Shown here piece by piece: positions 26,529-34,809 of a stretch of 64,000 nt of DNA. The DNA lies in assembly GCF_018555685.1 (NCBI RefSeq), contig NZ_JAFLWW010000004.1, forward strand, positions 248,001 through 312,000, given 5' to 3'. This DNA is from Aminobacter anthyllidis. GTDB taxonomy: Bacteria > Pseudomonadota > Alphaproteobacteria > Rhizobiales > Rhizobiaceae. Below the pieces are notes generated by a model. It was not told where the DNA came from, did not search any database, and saw only the letters and a program-made list of their open reading frames with translations. The translations under genes were made by a program, and so were the position numbers. Position 1 is the stretch's first letter; every line of letters starts with the position of its first letter.

Positions 26529-27203
26529 ATGAAACTGGAAACCGTCGATATCAGGCAGGCCGCGTCGGCGGCCGATATCGTCTATGAGTCGCTGCGAAAG
26601 GCGATCATCGAAGGCGAACTCGCCGAAGGCGAAAATCTGAGGCAAGACCAGATCGCTTCGATGTTCAACACCAGCCGTATCCCGGTGCGCGAGGCGCTGT
26701 CGCGGCTCGAGCAGAACGGCCTGATCACCACCGAGCGCTACAAGGGCGCTGTGGTCGCCGGCCTGTCGATCGAAGAGATCGAGGAAATCTTCGAGTTCCG
26801 CGCTTTGGTAGAGGCGGAAGTCATCCGGCTTGCCGTGCCCAAGATGAACGCGAGGACGCTCGACATCGCCCGACGTCATTGCGAGGAGTTCGGCGGCGAG
26901 CCCAATTCGGCCAAATGGGGCGAGATCAACCGCAACTTCCACTACAGCCTCTACGAGGCGGCGCGGCGGCCCTATTACCTGCAGATAGTACGCGTCTCGC
27001 TCGACCGCATCGACCGCTATTTGCGCGCGCAACTGACGTTGACCGACGGCATGAACCGCGCCTGGCGCGAACACCAGGGCATCCTTGACGCCTGCATCGG
27101 CGGCGACGCCGACAGGGCCGCCGAACTCACCCGCGACCACATTCTTGGCGCCGGCCGCGCTCTGATTGTCTTCCTCGAGGAAACGCGCGCCCACGGCGAC
27201 TGA
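26529..27203 (+). CDS. GntR-family regulator, FCD type
   Basis: 224-residue regulator. Winged helix at residues 15-80 ([39 protein letters not shown]) followed by an all-helical FCD domain with the metal/ligand residues in [12 protein letters not shown] and [12 protein letters not shown]. It is divergent from the proline-racemase-like gene and probably controls it. ATG at 26529 gives the usual FCD-regulator length; the frame is open far upstream but only as antisense of the racemase-like gene. Confidence 0.9.
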   Translation: MKLETVDIRQAASAADIVYESLRKAIIEGELAEGENLRQDQIASMFNTSRIPVREALSRLEQNGLITTERYKGAVVAGLSIEEIEEIFEFRALVEAEVIRLAVPKMNARTLDIARRHCEEFGGEPNSAKWGEINRNFHYSLYEAARRPYYLQIVRVSLDRIDRYLRAQLTLTDGMNRAWREHQGILDACIGGDADRAAELTRDHILGAGRALIVFLEETRAHGD

Positions 27204-27272
27204 GACGTCGAGCAAGTCGCCTTTGGTTCCGGCGGCTGCTAGACCATGCTCGACGTGCTGGCATGAGGCGGC

Positions 27273-27743
27273 TTACCGCAGGCGGGCCAGATCCGCGGCG
27301 CGGTTCTCGATGATCGCTTCCATGGAAAAGAAACCGGTCACCGTCGCCAGGTCGAAGTTGGTGATCAGCTTCTGGTAGAAGGCGTCGTAGCCGGACATGC
27401 CCCTGGTCACTACCTTGATCAGATAGTCCCAGTCGCCGCCGATACGGTAGAAGTCGGTCACTTCGGGCATGCGTTCGACATGCTTGCGAAAATTGTCCGC
27501 CCATTCCTTGGAGTGGTGGCGGGTGCGGATCATTACGAACACCGTCAGGTCGTAGCCGAGTGCCGCAAGGTCGATGTCGGCATGGGTGCCGCGGATCAAG
27601 CCGGTGGCGTTGAGTCGCTGCAGGCGGCGCCAGCAGGCGTTTTGCGAAAGCCCGACACGCTCGGCCAGATCGCGCTGCGAGATCGCGCCGTCCTTTTGCA
27701 GGCACGCAAGAATCTTGTGGTCGATTTCGTCGATTTTTTCCAT
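27273..27743 (-). CDS. Lrp/AsnC-family regulator
   Basis: 156-residue regulator. N-terminal HTH (IDHKILACLQKDGAISQRDL, VGLSQNACWRRLQRLNATGLI) and a C-terminal RAM ligand-binding domain (GGDWDYLIKVV). The ATG at 27743 gives a standard Lrp start (MEKIDEIDHKIL); ATG at 27764 is possible. It is divergent from the cysteine-desulfurase-like gene. Cysteine-responsive members such as DecR/CyuR control thiol catabolism, which fits the genes next to it, but ligand assignment is inference. Confidence 0.87.
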   Translation of the reverse strand: MEKIDEIDHKILACLQKDGAISQRDLAERVGLSQNACWRRLQRLNATGLIRGTHADIDLAALGYDLTVFVMIRTRHHSKEWADNFRKHVERMPEVTDFYRIGGDWDYLIKVVTRGMSGYDAFYQKLITNFDLATVTGFFSMEAIIENRAADLARLR

Positions 27744-27851
27744 TGCCCCGATCATATGACCCAAGTCTGCGCCAAAGTCGCGCGAAAATGATAAGGTTTC
27801 ACCTGCCGCATCCGATTAGAATCGCCACCTGTTGGTTGCGGGAGAGATTCG

Positions 27852-29333
27852 ATGAAGACCGAGCGCTGCGAAAAGCCTGGCGGCACCGGCTTGCTGGACA
27901 AGTTCAAGCAATGCCTCGCCGTCCGCGACGTGGTCGCCGAGCTGAGAAGCGGTCTCGTCGGCAAGGACGCCAAGGTCGACGGGCCGTTCGGGCCAAAAGC
28001 CATGGTCTATGCCGACTATGTCGCTTCCGGTCGCGCGCTGATGCAGATCGAGCGCTTCGTCCTCGAAGAGGTCTTGCCCTACTACGCCAACAGCCACACC
28101 GAAGCTTCCTACTGCGGCGGCATGATGACCCGCCTGCGCCGCGAGGCGCGTGCGGCGATCGCCGAATGCTGCGGCGCGAGCGCCGCGCATGCGGTCATCT
28201 TCGCCGGGTCGGGCGCGACAGCCGGTATCAACCGGCTGGTGAAGCTCCTGGGCGTCAGCGATGCCGTTGCCGCCGGCAAGCAGGTCCGTGTCATCATCGG
28301 ACCCTATGAGCATCATTCCAACATCCTGCCCTGGCGCGAAAGCGGGGCGGAGGTGATCGAGATCGCCGAATGCGCTGCCGGTGGGCCTGATCTCGCCGCA
28401 CTGGACGAAGTTCTGCAATGGGAGGCCGACCTCACCGTTTGCGCGTTTTCGGCTGCCTCCAACGTCACCGGCATCATCACCGACGTCGCTGCCGTTACCA
28501 GGCAGGTCAAGGCGACGGGCGCGAAGATGGTCTGGGACTATGCCGGTGCCGGACCCTACATGCCGATTGCAATGTCACCCGCAGCCGGTGCCGACATAGA
28601 TGCCGTGGTGATCTCGCCGCACAAGTTCCTCGGCGGGCCCGGCGCTTCGGGCGTGCTGATCGTCCGCCGCGACGCGGTCACGACTGACAAGCCTTCATGG
28701 CCCGGCGGTGGCACCGTCAAGTTCGTCTCGCCCTCCGGCCACGACTACAGCGCCAGCCTGGAAGCGCGGGAAGAGGCGGGCACGCCCAATGTGGTCGGCG
28801 ATATTCGTGCTGCTCTTGCCTTCCTGGTCAAGGAAGCACTCGGCGCGGACGCAATGCAGGCTCGCAACGCCGAGCTGACGAGCCGCGCCATGTCGGCCTG
28901 GAACGGCGCCGAGAACATCGAGCTGCTCGGTGCCTTGTTACCGCAAAGGCTGCCGATCTTTTCGTTCCGCGTGAAGAACGGCAAGGGCGGTTATGTCCAC
29001 CAGCAACTGGTCACCCGAATGCTCAGCGACCGCTTCGGCATCCAGGCGCGCGGCGGCTGCGCTTGCGCAGGCCCCTATGTCCATCGCCTGCTGTCGATCG
29101 GCGAGGCGGAATCGCAGCGCATGCGCGAGGCGATCCTCGCCGGCGACGAGATCAGCAAGCCGGGCTTTGTCAGGCTCAATTTCAGTGTGCTGTTGCCGGA
29201 AGAGAAAGTGCAGTTCATCCTCGATGCAGTCCTGAAGCTGGCTTCAGACGCGGTGCAGTATCAGGAGCGCTACGACTTCGATGCCAGCCGTGCGATCTTC
29301 TATCCGCGCGCTGCCGAAATGGCGGAGGCTTGA
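27852..29333 (+). CDS. Class V aminotransferase, cysteine desulfurase/selenocysteine lyase-like
   Basis: 493-residue PLP enzyme, longer than SufS/CsdA (about 410). PLP contacts: His155 region (PYEHHSNILPW), Asp229 (MVWDYAGAG) and the Schiff-base Lys258 (SPHKFLGGPG). A GGCACAG segment near residues 401-407 offers Cys403/Cys405 at the place of the desulfurase sulfur-acceptor cysteine. The extra length is at the C-terminus. It is followed after 3 bases by a persulfide dioxygenase-like gene, so it may form persulfide from cysteine for disposal and not for Fe-S assembly. Confidence 0.85.
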   Translation: MKTERCEKPGGTGLLDKFKQCLAVRDVVAELRSGLVGKDAKVDGPFGPKAMVYADYVASGRALMQIERFVLEEVLPYYANSHTEASYCGGMMTRLRREARAAIAECCGASAAHAVIFAGSGATAGINRLVKLLGVSDAVAAGKQVRVIIGPYEHHSNILPWRESGAEVIEIAECAAGGPDLAALDEVLQWEADLTVCAFSAASNVTGIITDVAAVTRQVKATGAKMVWDYAGAGPYMPIAMSPAAGADIDAVVISPHKFLGGPGASGVLIVRRDAVTTDKPSWPGGGTVKFVSPSGHDYSASLEAREEAGTPNVVGDIRAALAFLVKEALGADAMQARNAELTSRAMSAWNGAENIELLGALLPQRLPIFSFRVKNGKGGYVHQQLVTRMLSDRFGIQARGGCACAGPYVHRLLSIGEAESQRMREAILAGDEISKPGFVRLNFSVLLPEEKVQFILDAVLKLASDAVQYQERYDFDASRAIFYPRAAEMAEA

Positions 29334-29336
29334 GAG

Positions 29337-30215
29337 ATGGCAAGACCCGATGTCGCGGCCTTTTTCGATCCACGCACCTGGTCGGTGCAGTATGTCGTTT
29401 CCGACCCGCGAACCCGAAAGTGCGCGATCATCGATCCGGTCCTCGACTTCGACGAGAAATCGGGTGCTACCGCAACCGTGAACGCCGACAAGCTGCTGGA
29501 CCATGTCCGCGAGCATGATCTGGAGATCCAGTGGATCCTCGACACACATCCGCACGCCGACCACTTCTCGGCAGCGTCCTATCTGAAGGCGAAGACCGGT
29601 GCGCCGACGGCGATCGGGGCGCGCATCGTCGACGTGCAGAAACTGTGGGCCAGCATCTACAACTGGCCTGAACTCCGCACCGACGGCTCGCAATGGGACC
29701 GCCTTTTTGACAAGGGCGACACCTTCGAGATCGGCGACATCAGGACGGGCGTGATGTTCTCGCCCGGCCATACGCTGGCATCCGTCACCTATGTCGTCGG
29801 CGATTCTGCCTTTGTCCACGACACCGTCTTCATGCCGGACAGTGGCACGGCGCGCACGGATTTCCCCGGTGGCAGTGCCAATGCGTTGTGGTCGACGATC
29901 CAGGATATCATGGCGCTGCCTGCCGACACCCGCATTTTCGTCGGCCATGATTACCAGCCTGGCGGCCGCGCACCGCTCTGGGAGAGCACCGTCGCCGCCC
30001 AGAAAAGCCAGAACATCCACCTGACGCGTTATGAGCGGCAGGAAGACTTCGTGGCGTTTCGCAATGAACGCGACAGCACCTTGCCGATGCCCAAGCTGAT
30101 CCTGCATGCGCTGCAGATCAACATCAATGGTGGCAGGCTTCCCGAGCCCGAAGCCAACGGCCAGCGCTATCTCAAGTTCCCGCTCAATGCGCTCGACGGT
30201 GCCGCCTGGGGCTGA
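29337..30215 (+). CDS. Metallo-beta-lactamase-fold persulfide dioxygenase-like protein
   Basis: 292-residue MBL-fold protein of the ETHE1/Blh branch. The metal motif THPHADH at residues 70-76, the SPGHTLASV stretch and FVGHDYQPGGR are present. ETHE1-type enzymes oxidise glutathione persulfide to sulfite. The gene follows the desulfurase-like gene by 3 bases and converges on a TauE/SafE exporter, giving a plausible path from cysteine sulfur to persulfide to sulfite to export. No rhodanese domain is fused. Confidence 0.87.
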   Translation: MARPDVAAFFDPRTWSVQYVVSDPRTRKCAIIDPVLDFDEKSGATATVNADKLLDHVREHDLEIQWILDTHPHADHFSAASYLKAKTGAPTAIGARIVDVQKLWASIYNWPELRTDGSQWDRLFDKGDTFEIGDIRTGVMFSPGHTLASVTYVVGDSAFVHDTVFMPDSGTARTDFPGGSANALWSTIQDIMALPADTRIFVGHDYQPGGRAPLWESTVAAQKSQNIHLTRYERQEDFVAFRNERDSTLPMPKLILHALQININGGRLPEPEANGQRYLKFPLNALDGAAWG

Positions 30216-30233
30216 AGTCCCGGTGGTGGAGCC

Positions 30234-31037
30234 TCAGTCAAGCAACGACCAGGCAAACTGGGTAGCCACGAGCAGCAAGAAGATGCCGAACGAGATCTCG
30301 AGTGCGCGCTTGGGTGCGGCGTGGGCGATCTTCGCACCGACTGGCGCGGTCAAGATCGAGATCGGCATGATGAGCGCCACGGCCATCAGGTTGACGTATC
30401 CAAAAGACAGCGGCGGCAGCTCAGGCCGCTGCCAGCCGGCAATCACCAGGCCGATCACGGCAGGGATCGAGATCAGCACGCCGACGCCCGACGAGGTTGC
30501 CACCGCGCGCTTGATCGGCTGATTATGCAACATCATGAAGGTGTTGTTCATGATGCCGCCGCCGATGCCCATCAGGGTCGAGAAGAAGCCGATCAGCAGG
30601 CCGTAGGCTGAACGCGCTGGCTGACCCGGCAGGTCGGAGGCGACGATCCAGCCCGGCCGGTTGAGCAGCATCTTGATGCCGACGACGGTGGCGATGACGG
30701 TGAATATCCATTTGAGGCTCGCGCCCGAAATGACAGCCGCGACGGCCGAGGCGAGAACCGCGCCGACCGGCAGGACGAAGGCCCAGCTTTTCAGCAGCGA
30801 CATGTCGACCGCGCCGTGCTTGCGGTGAGCCATGAAGGAGCGGATCGAGGTCGGCACGACGATGCCGAGCGAGGTCGCGACCGCAAGATGCATGCGAATG
30901 CTCTCGTCGACGTCCATTACCGCGAGCGCCTGCACCAGGACAGGTACCAGGATGGCGCCACCGCCGATGCCGAACAGGCCGGCGAGGATACCGGCAATCG
31001 CGCCGGAGACGAGAAGGGCAATGGCAAGCATCAGCAT
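30234..31037 (-). CDS. TauE/SafE-family membrane protein, probable sulfite exporter
   Basis: 267-residue integral membrane protein with about eight helices and the family Gly-rich motifs GLFGIGGGAILVP (near residue 20) and TLMGIGGGIMNN in the second half, showing the internal duplication of TSUP proteins. ATG at 31037 starts directly before the first helix; the frame upstream to 31106 is not needed. Its gene is tail to tail with the persulfide dioxygenase gene, so a role in sulfite or sulfonate export is likely. Confidence 0.87.
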   Translation of the reverse strand: MLMLAIALLVSGAIAGILAGLFGIGGGAILVPVLVQALAVMDVDESIRMHLAVATSLGIVVPTSIRSFMAHRKHGAVDMSLLKSWAFVLPVGAVLASAVAAVISGASLKWIFTVIATVVGIKMLLNRPGWIVASDLPGQPARSAYGLLIGFFSTLMGIGGGIMNNTFMMLHNQPIKRAVATSSGVGVLISIPAVIGLVIAGWQRPELPPLSFGYVNLMAVALIMPISILTAPVGAKIAHAAPKRALEISFGIFLLLVATQFAWSLLD

Positions 31038-31116
31038 AGGGAGTGCACTTTTCTCACGCGTGAAAGATGAGGGGAACCCGGGCGTGCCTGGATTCCCCCT
31101 CGACAAAGTTGGCCAA

Positions 31117-31140
31117 AGGCGTCGTCTTGAAGCGACGCCT
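31117..31140 (-). terminator. Hairpin downstream of the orphan sugar-binding protein gene
   Basis: AGGCGTCG and CGACGCCT form an 8-bp stem with an 8-base loop, 10 bases past the stop of the minus-strand gene at 31150. On that strand it is followed by TTTGGCC, a weak T tract. It probably ends transcription of the binding-protein gene before the exporter gene. Confidence 0.55.
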
Positions 31141-31149
31141 GAGTGGCGA

Positions 31150-32103
31150 CTACGGCTGGTAGTCGGCCGGCGCGATGATCTTGGAGAAGTCGTAGGTGGC
31201 GACCTTTTCCTTTGTCACCAGCAGTGCCGGTGCCTCGATGCGACCGAGCACCTTGCCGCCTTCGATGGCAGCGACGGCTTCGCGCACGGAGTCACGACCC
31301 ATCGAGACGGCCGGCTGCAGCGAGGCGCAGGTCAGCGTGCCGTTCTGCAAGGCCGCACGGGCATCGTCGTTGAGATTGGACGTCGAGACCTTGAACTTTC
31401 CTGCCGCACCGGCGGCATCCAAGGTCTTGAGCGACTCGACGGCCATGGTGTCGGCGGCCGTGAACATGCCGTGCATGCCAGGATAGGCCTTGGCCCATTC
31501 GGCCGCCGCCACGCCCGCGTCCTTGGTCCCGCCAGCCTTTTCGGCGACTATCTTGATGTCGGGAAAGTCGGCTTCCATGGTGTTCTTGAAACCGGTGACG
31601 CGCAGCTTGGCCCAGATCTCGTCAGGGCCGGCAAACAGGCCGACCTCTCCCTTGCCGCCGATCGCGCGACCGAGGCAGATGCCCTGCAGACGGCCCATGC
31701 CGATGTTGTCGGCACCGACGAAGGAGGTCAGGCGGTCGGATTTCGGCGGAACCGAAAGCGCGATCACCGGGATGCCCTTGTCGATGGCTTCTTCAACTGC
31801 CGGGCCGACGGCCGCTGCGTCTGCCGCGCCGATGATGATGGCGGCCACCTTCTTGTCGATGAAGCTGCGGATCTGTTCGATCTGCAGCTCAGCCTTGTCC
31901 TTGGCGTCGCCCTTGATGATGGTGTAGCCGCGTTCCTTGCTGGCGGTCTCGACGCCATAAAGCCCGGCCTTCCAGAACGGTGAGGCAAAATAGGGGACCG
32001 TGACGCCGATAGTCTTTTGTGAGTCCGCCAGTGTGGGGGTAGCCAGCGCACTCGTCGCCGCCAGCGCCAGTGCCAATGTCATATACCGTGCATTCTTGCC
32101 CAT
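31150..32103 (-). CDS. Sugar-type ABC substrate-binding protein (RbsB-like), orphan
   Basis: 317-residue periplasmic protein with a signal peptide (residues 1-27, cleaved after TLA|DS) and the two-lobe peripla_BP_4 pattern: IGVTVPYFASPFWKAG, QIRSFIDKKVAAIIIGAAD and GIPVIALSVPPKSDRLTSFVG. Length and layout match RbsB-type proteins. No permease or ATPase of the ribose type lies nearby, which is unusual. The gene is downstream of a GntR regulator with a 334-base gap that holds two GTATGCA repeats. It may serve a transporter elsewhere or act as a sensor. Confidence 0.85.
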   Translation of the reverse strand: MGKNARYMTLALALAATSALATPTLADSQKTIGVTVPYFASPFWKAGLYGVETASKERGYTIIKGDAKDKAELQIEQIRSFIDKKVAAIIIGAADAAAVGPAVEEAIDKGIPVIALSVPPKSDRLTSFVGADNIGMGRLQGICLGRAIGGKGEVGLFAGPDEIWAKLRVTGFKNTMEADFPDIKIVAEKAGGTKDAGVAAAEWAKAYPGMHGMFTAADTMAVESLKTLDAAGAAGKFKVSTSNLNDDARAALQNGTLTCASLQPAVSMGRDSVREAVAAIEGGKVLGRIEAPALLVTKEKVATYDFSKIIAPADYQP

Positions 32104-32437
32104 GATTTCTCCTCCAGAATTCGGGTCGTGAATTTCGCTGGGGCGTTTATACGCGCCGGCGACGTCAGGTATCGATACCAGTATGCAATACCACAATAGT
32201 GTATGCACAGATGATAGCAAGAATGCAAATGATGGAATGTGCACATTTTGACAAGTCGCAGGGCGGGGCTGTCGCTGTGATCCGCGGGGTAGCTGACAGG
32301 CGTAAAGGTGAGTAGCGCTGGCCTGACCGAGCGTGGCCCTGCGACAGCTCTGCAAGCCTGTCTAGGTCGCACAAAATTGACCCGGCCAGCGATCAGCCGG
32401 CCCAGCCAGACATGTCGGACGGAATGGCGGATTCGGT
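32104..32437. other. 334-base intergenic region upstream of the orphan binding-protein gene
   Basis: No gene is supported here. The part nearest the binding-protein gene is AT-rich and carries GTATGCA at 32181 and 32201, then an ATGCAAAT at about 32223. The remainder toward the GntR stop is GC-rich and shows no clear hairpin. It probably contains the promoter of the gene that starts at 32103. Confidence 0.5.
32181..32207. promoter_or_regulatory. Tandem GTATGCA motifs, 20-bp spacing
   Basis: GTATGCA occurs at 32181-32187 and again at 32201-32207, exactly 20 bases apart, so both would face the same side of the helix. The same heptamer occurs as a 20-base-spaced pair at 34682-34708 and once at 38659. 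The likely binder is the GntR protein encoded at 32438-33088. Confidence 0.6.
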
Positions 32438-33088
32438 CTACTGGCTTGCGGCAGCCACGAAACGGCGCATCACGCCGGCGCTGAGGCGGGCATTGTGTTC
32501 GGAGAGCGCGGCATAGGCCCCGGCTGCGTCATTGGCGCGGATGGCGTCAACGATCTTCTGGTGTTCGTCCAGCGACTGCTGCAGCCGGACATCGGCGGGG
32601 CCGGCCTGATGCTGGCGGAAAGGTGCGAGGCGCACGCGCAACTCAACCGCCATGGTGGCGATGGTGACATTGTGGGCGCCACGGCAGATGGCGTCGTGGA
32701 ACTTACGATTGATCTCGCGGCAGCCGTCGAGATCCTGGTTGCCGACGCATTCGGTGTATTGCCGGTGCAGTTCGTAGAGCTGCTCACGCTCCATTGCGGT
32801 CATGCGCTGGGCCGCCAGCCGGGCGCATGACGCCTCGATCTCGCACTCCGCCTCCAGCATGTCCGCCATCTGCTCGACGTCGATGCGGGCGACGACGCCG
32901 CCGCGCCGCGGGTTCATCTCGATCAGGCCACGGGCGCCAAGCTCGCGCAGGGCTTCGCGGACCGGGGTGCGCGACACGCCGAACTTTTCAGCGATGACCT
33001 TTTCCTCGAGCTTCTGCCCGGGAGCCATGACGCCCTTGGCGATCTCTTCCGCCAGGGCGTGATAGATCTGAGAGGCGATCGTCGTCAT
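32438..33088 (-). CDS. GntR-family regulator, FCD type
   Basis: 216-residue regulator with a winged helix (IYHALAEEIAKGVMAPGQK, VIAEKFGVSRTPVREALRE) and an FCD effector domain (EINRKFHDAICRGAHNV, SLDEHQKIVDAIRANDAAGA). ATG at 33088 gives standard length. It sits between the orphan binding-protein gene and a 2-hydroxyacid dehydrogenase gene on the same strand. The shared GTATGCA motifs in three nearby promoters are consistent with it governing this gene group. Confidence 0.9.
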   Translation of the reverse strand: MTTIASQIYHALAEEIAKGVMAPGQKLEEKVIAEKFGVSRTPVREALRELGARGLIEMNPRRGGVVARIDVEQMADMLEAECEIEASCARLAAQRMTAMEREQLYELHRQYTECVGNQDLDGCREINRKFHDAICRGAHNVTIATMAVELRVRLAPFRQHQAGPADVRLQQSLDEHQKIVDAIRANDAAGAYAALSEHNARLSAGVMRRFVAAASQ

Positions 33089-33169
33089 GCGCGCAGCTTT
33101 CCAGTCTTCACGACAAATAGCGAGCTGCCCCCACGGCAAACCCAAACCGATTTAGTGACAGCCTTGGAT

Positions 33170-34105
33170 TTATGCAAGTTGAGCCGTCAGCGGTCGGCCT
33201 TCGTGGCACGCCCGAAGGTTGTGCAGCAGCACGTCGATCTGCGCTTCTTCGGATGTCGGCGAACGTCCTGCCATATGCGGGGTCAGCACGACATTGTCCA
33301 GGTCGCGCAGCCCCTCGGGCAGGTTCGGTTCGCCCTCAAACACGTCGAGGCCGGCACCGGCGATGGTGTTTTGCTTGAGTGCCACCACCAGAGCTTCGGT
33401 GTCGACGACCATGCCGCGCGAAACGTTGATGGCAAAGCCCTCCGGGCCAAGCGCGTCGAGTACGGCCTTGCCGACCAGATGGCGAGTGGCGGGGCCACCT
33501 GGGCAAGCGACGATGAGGAAATCGCTGTCTCGGGCGAGCGAGACCGCGTCGGCATGGTGCTGCCACGGCACCTCGGCCACCTTGTTGCGGGTGGTGTAGG
33601 CGATGCTCATGCCGAATGCCTCGCCGCGCTTGGCGATGGCCTTGCCGATATTGCCGAGGCCGATGATGCCAAGCCTTGCACGTGACAGGGTCGGGCGGGC
33701 GGAGCGTATCGCTCCCCAGGCGCCCTGGCGCAGGGCCCGGTCGCGCACGCAGATGTCGCGCGCCACCGCAAGCATCAGCGCCATGGCATGGTCGGCAACC
33801 GTTTCCATATTGGTGTTGGGTGCGTGGGTGACATGCACGCCGCGTCGTTTCGCGGCTTCGATGTCGACATTCTCGTAGCCGGCACCGTAGGCGCAGGCGA
33901 GCTTCAACTTCGGCAGCCGCGCCATCTCGGCGTCGGACAGGCCGGTGCTGCCATTGGTGACGACGGCCCAGATGTCGTCGAGGGCAATGTCGGGTGATCC
34001 GCCGCCCAGTCCATTGGGCAGCGTGATCACGTCGTACGAGCTGGACAGGCGCGACAGGCAATTGTCGGACACCGATATCGTGACCGCGATCTTTGGTTGC
34101 GCCAT
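33170..34105 (-). CDS. D-2-hydroxyacid dehydrogenase, NAD(P)-binding
   Basis: 311-residue dehydrogenase of the D-isomer-specific 2-hydroxyacid family. The Rossmann motif GLGNIGKAI lies near residue 150, the catalytic Arg is in NVSRGMVVD, the Glu in GLDVFEGEPN and the His in LTPHMAG. It reduces 2-oxoacids (glyoxylate/hydroxypyruvate-like) or the reverse. ATG at 34105 (MAQPKIAVTIS) is preferred over the upstream in-frame ATG at 34144. It could act on a 2-oxoacid made by the DapA-like lyase or FAH-type hydrolase nearby. Confidence 0.88.
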   Translation of the reverse strand: MAQPKIAVTISVSDNCLSRLSSSYDVITLPNGLGGGSPDIALDDIWAVVTNGSTGLSDAEMARLPKLKLACAYGAGYENVDIEAAKRRGVHVTHAPNTNMETVADHAMALMLAVARDICVRDRALRQGAWGAIRSARPTLSRARLGIIGLGNIGKAIAKRGEAFGMSIAYTTRNKVAEVPWQHHADAVSLARDSDFLIVACPGGPATRHLVGKAVLDALGPEGFAINVSRGMVVDTEALVVALKQNTIAGAGLDVFEGEPNLPEGLRDLDNVVLTPHMAGRSPTSEEAQIDVLLHNLRACHEGRPLTAQLA

Positions 34106-34208
34106 CTCACATGCTCCAGTCGTTTTATGCTCACCGCCTCCCAAGATTGGCGGTGCAGTTCAGGTCCGGCGCCGGGTGCTAGTGTTCCCGCCGCATGGTC
34201 GAGCCTGA

Positions 34209-34613
34209 TCAGGCAGGATTGACGTTCTTGACCGCGCCCTTCCAGCCATTTTCGGTGACGTCGAAGACGATGCCTTCGGGCGTCTTATACTTGACCTCGT
34301 AGAACACGTTCGGGTTGGCCTCCTTGCGCCCGGTCATGTACGAGCCGCCGGCAGCCTGTACCAGCGCATCGGTCTCTTCGACCGAATCGACCCACATGCC
34401 GAAATGGATGAGGCCGTTGTAGTCCTTCTCGGTTTCGAAGCCCGGAACCGGCTCTTCGCCGAAGTTCAACAGGGCAACATTCATGATGCCGTCGGTCATG
34501 TAGACGCCGCGCATCGCCTGGCCGGCGCGGGTCATGCCGAAAGCCTTTTCAAAGAACTGTGCCGCCGCTTCCGGATCGGAGACGGCAATCGCGAGATGGC
34601 GCAACTTTGCCAT
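34209..34613 (-). CDS. VOC family protein
   Basis: 134-residue single VOC module (LRHLAIAVSDPEAAAQFFEKAFGM, HFGMWVDSVEETDALV, PEGIVFDVTENGW). Possible metal ligands are His6, His70 and an acidic residue near 118. Function unknown. It is divergent from the esterase gene, and the promoter gap between them holds two identical 15-base repeats. Confidence 0.82.
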   Translation of the reverse strand: MAKLRHLAIAVSDPEAAAQFFEKAFGMTRAGQAMRGVYMTDGIMNVALLNFGEEPVPGFETEKDYNGLIHFGMWVDSVEETDALVQAAGGSYMTGRKEANPNVFYEVKYKTPEGIVFDVTENGWKGAVKNVNPA

Positions 34614-34675
34614 TTGGTTTCCTTTCGTCGTTGATGGCGGAACGCAAAACGCCCCGCAACACAAACATAAACCAG

Positions 34676-34710
34676 TCTGTGTATGCAAATAGTAATCTGT
34701 GTATGCAAAT
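34676..34710. promoter_or_regulatory. Two identical 15-base direct repeats (TCTGTGTATGCAAAT), 20-bp period
   Basis: TCTGTGTATGCAAAT occurs at 34676-34690 and identically at 34696-34710, a 20-base period. The repeats lie in the divergent promoter between the VOC gene (start 34613) and the esterase gene (start 34810). The core GTATGCA is shared with the pair at 32181 and the site at 38659. Seen directly; likely operator of the GntR protein at 32438. Confidence 0.75.
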
Positions 34711-34809
34711 CTGTTGTCAAGTGTGATTCCGGGTGTTATCCAGCACCCATTGAGGACGGCGGGGCGATTGGCCCGCTGGTCCTCCCAAAACAGATTTGAG
34801 GCAGCAGCG

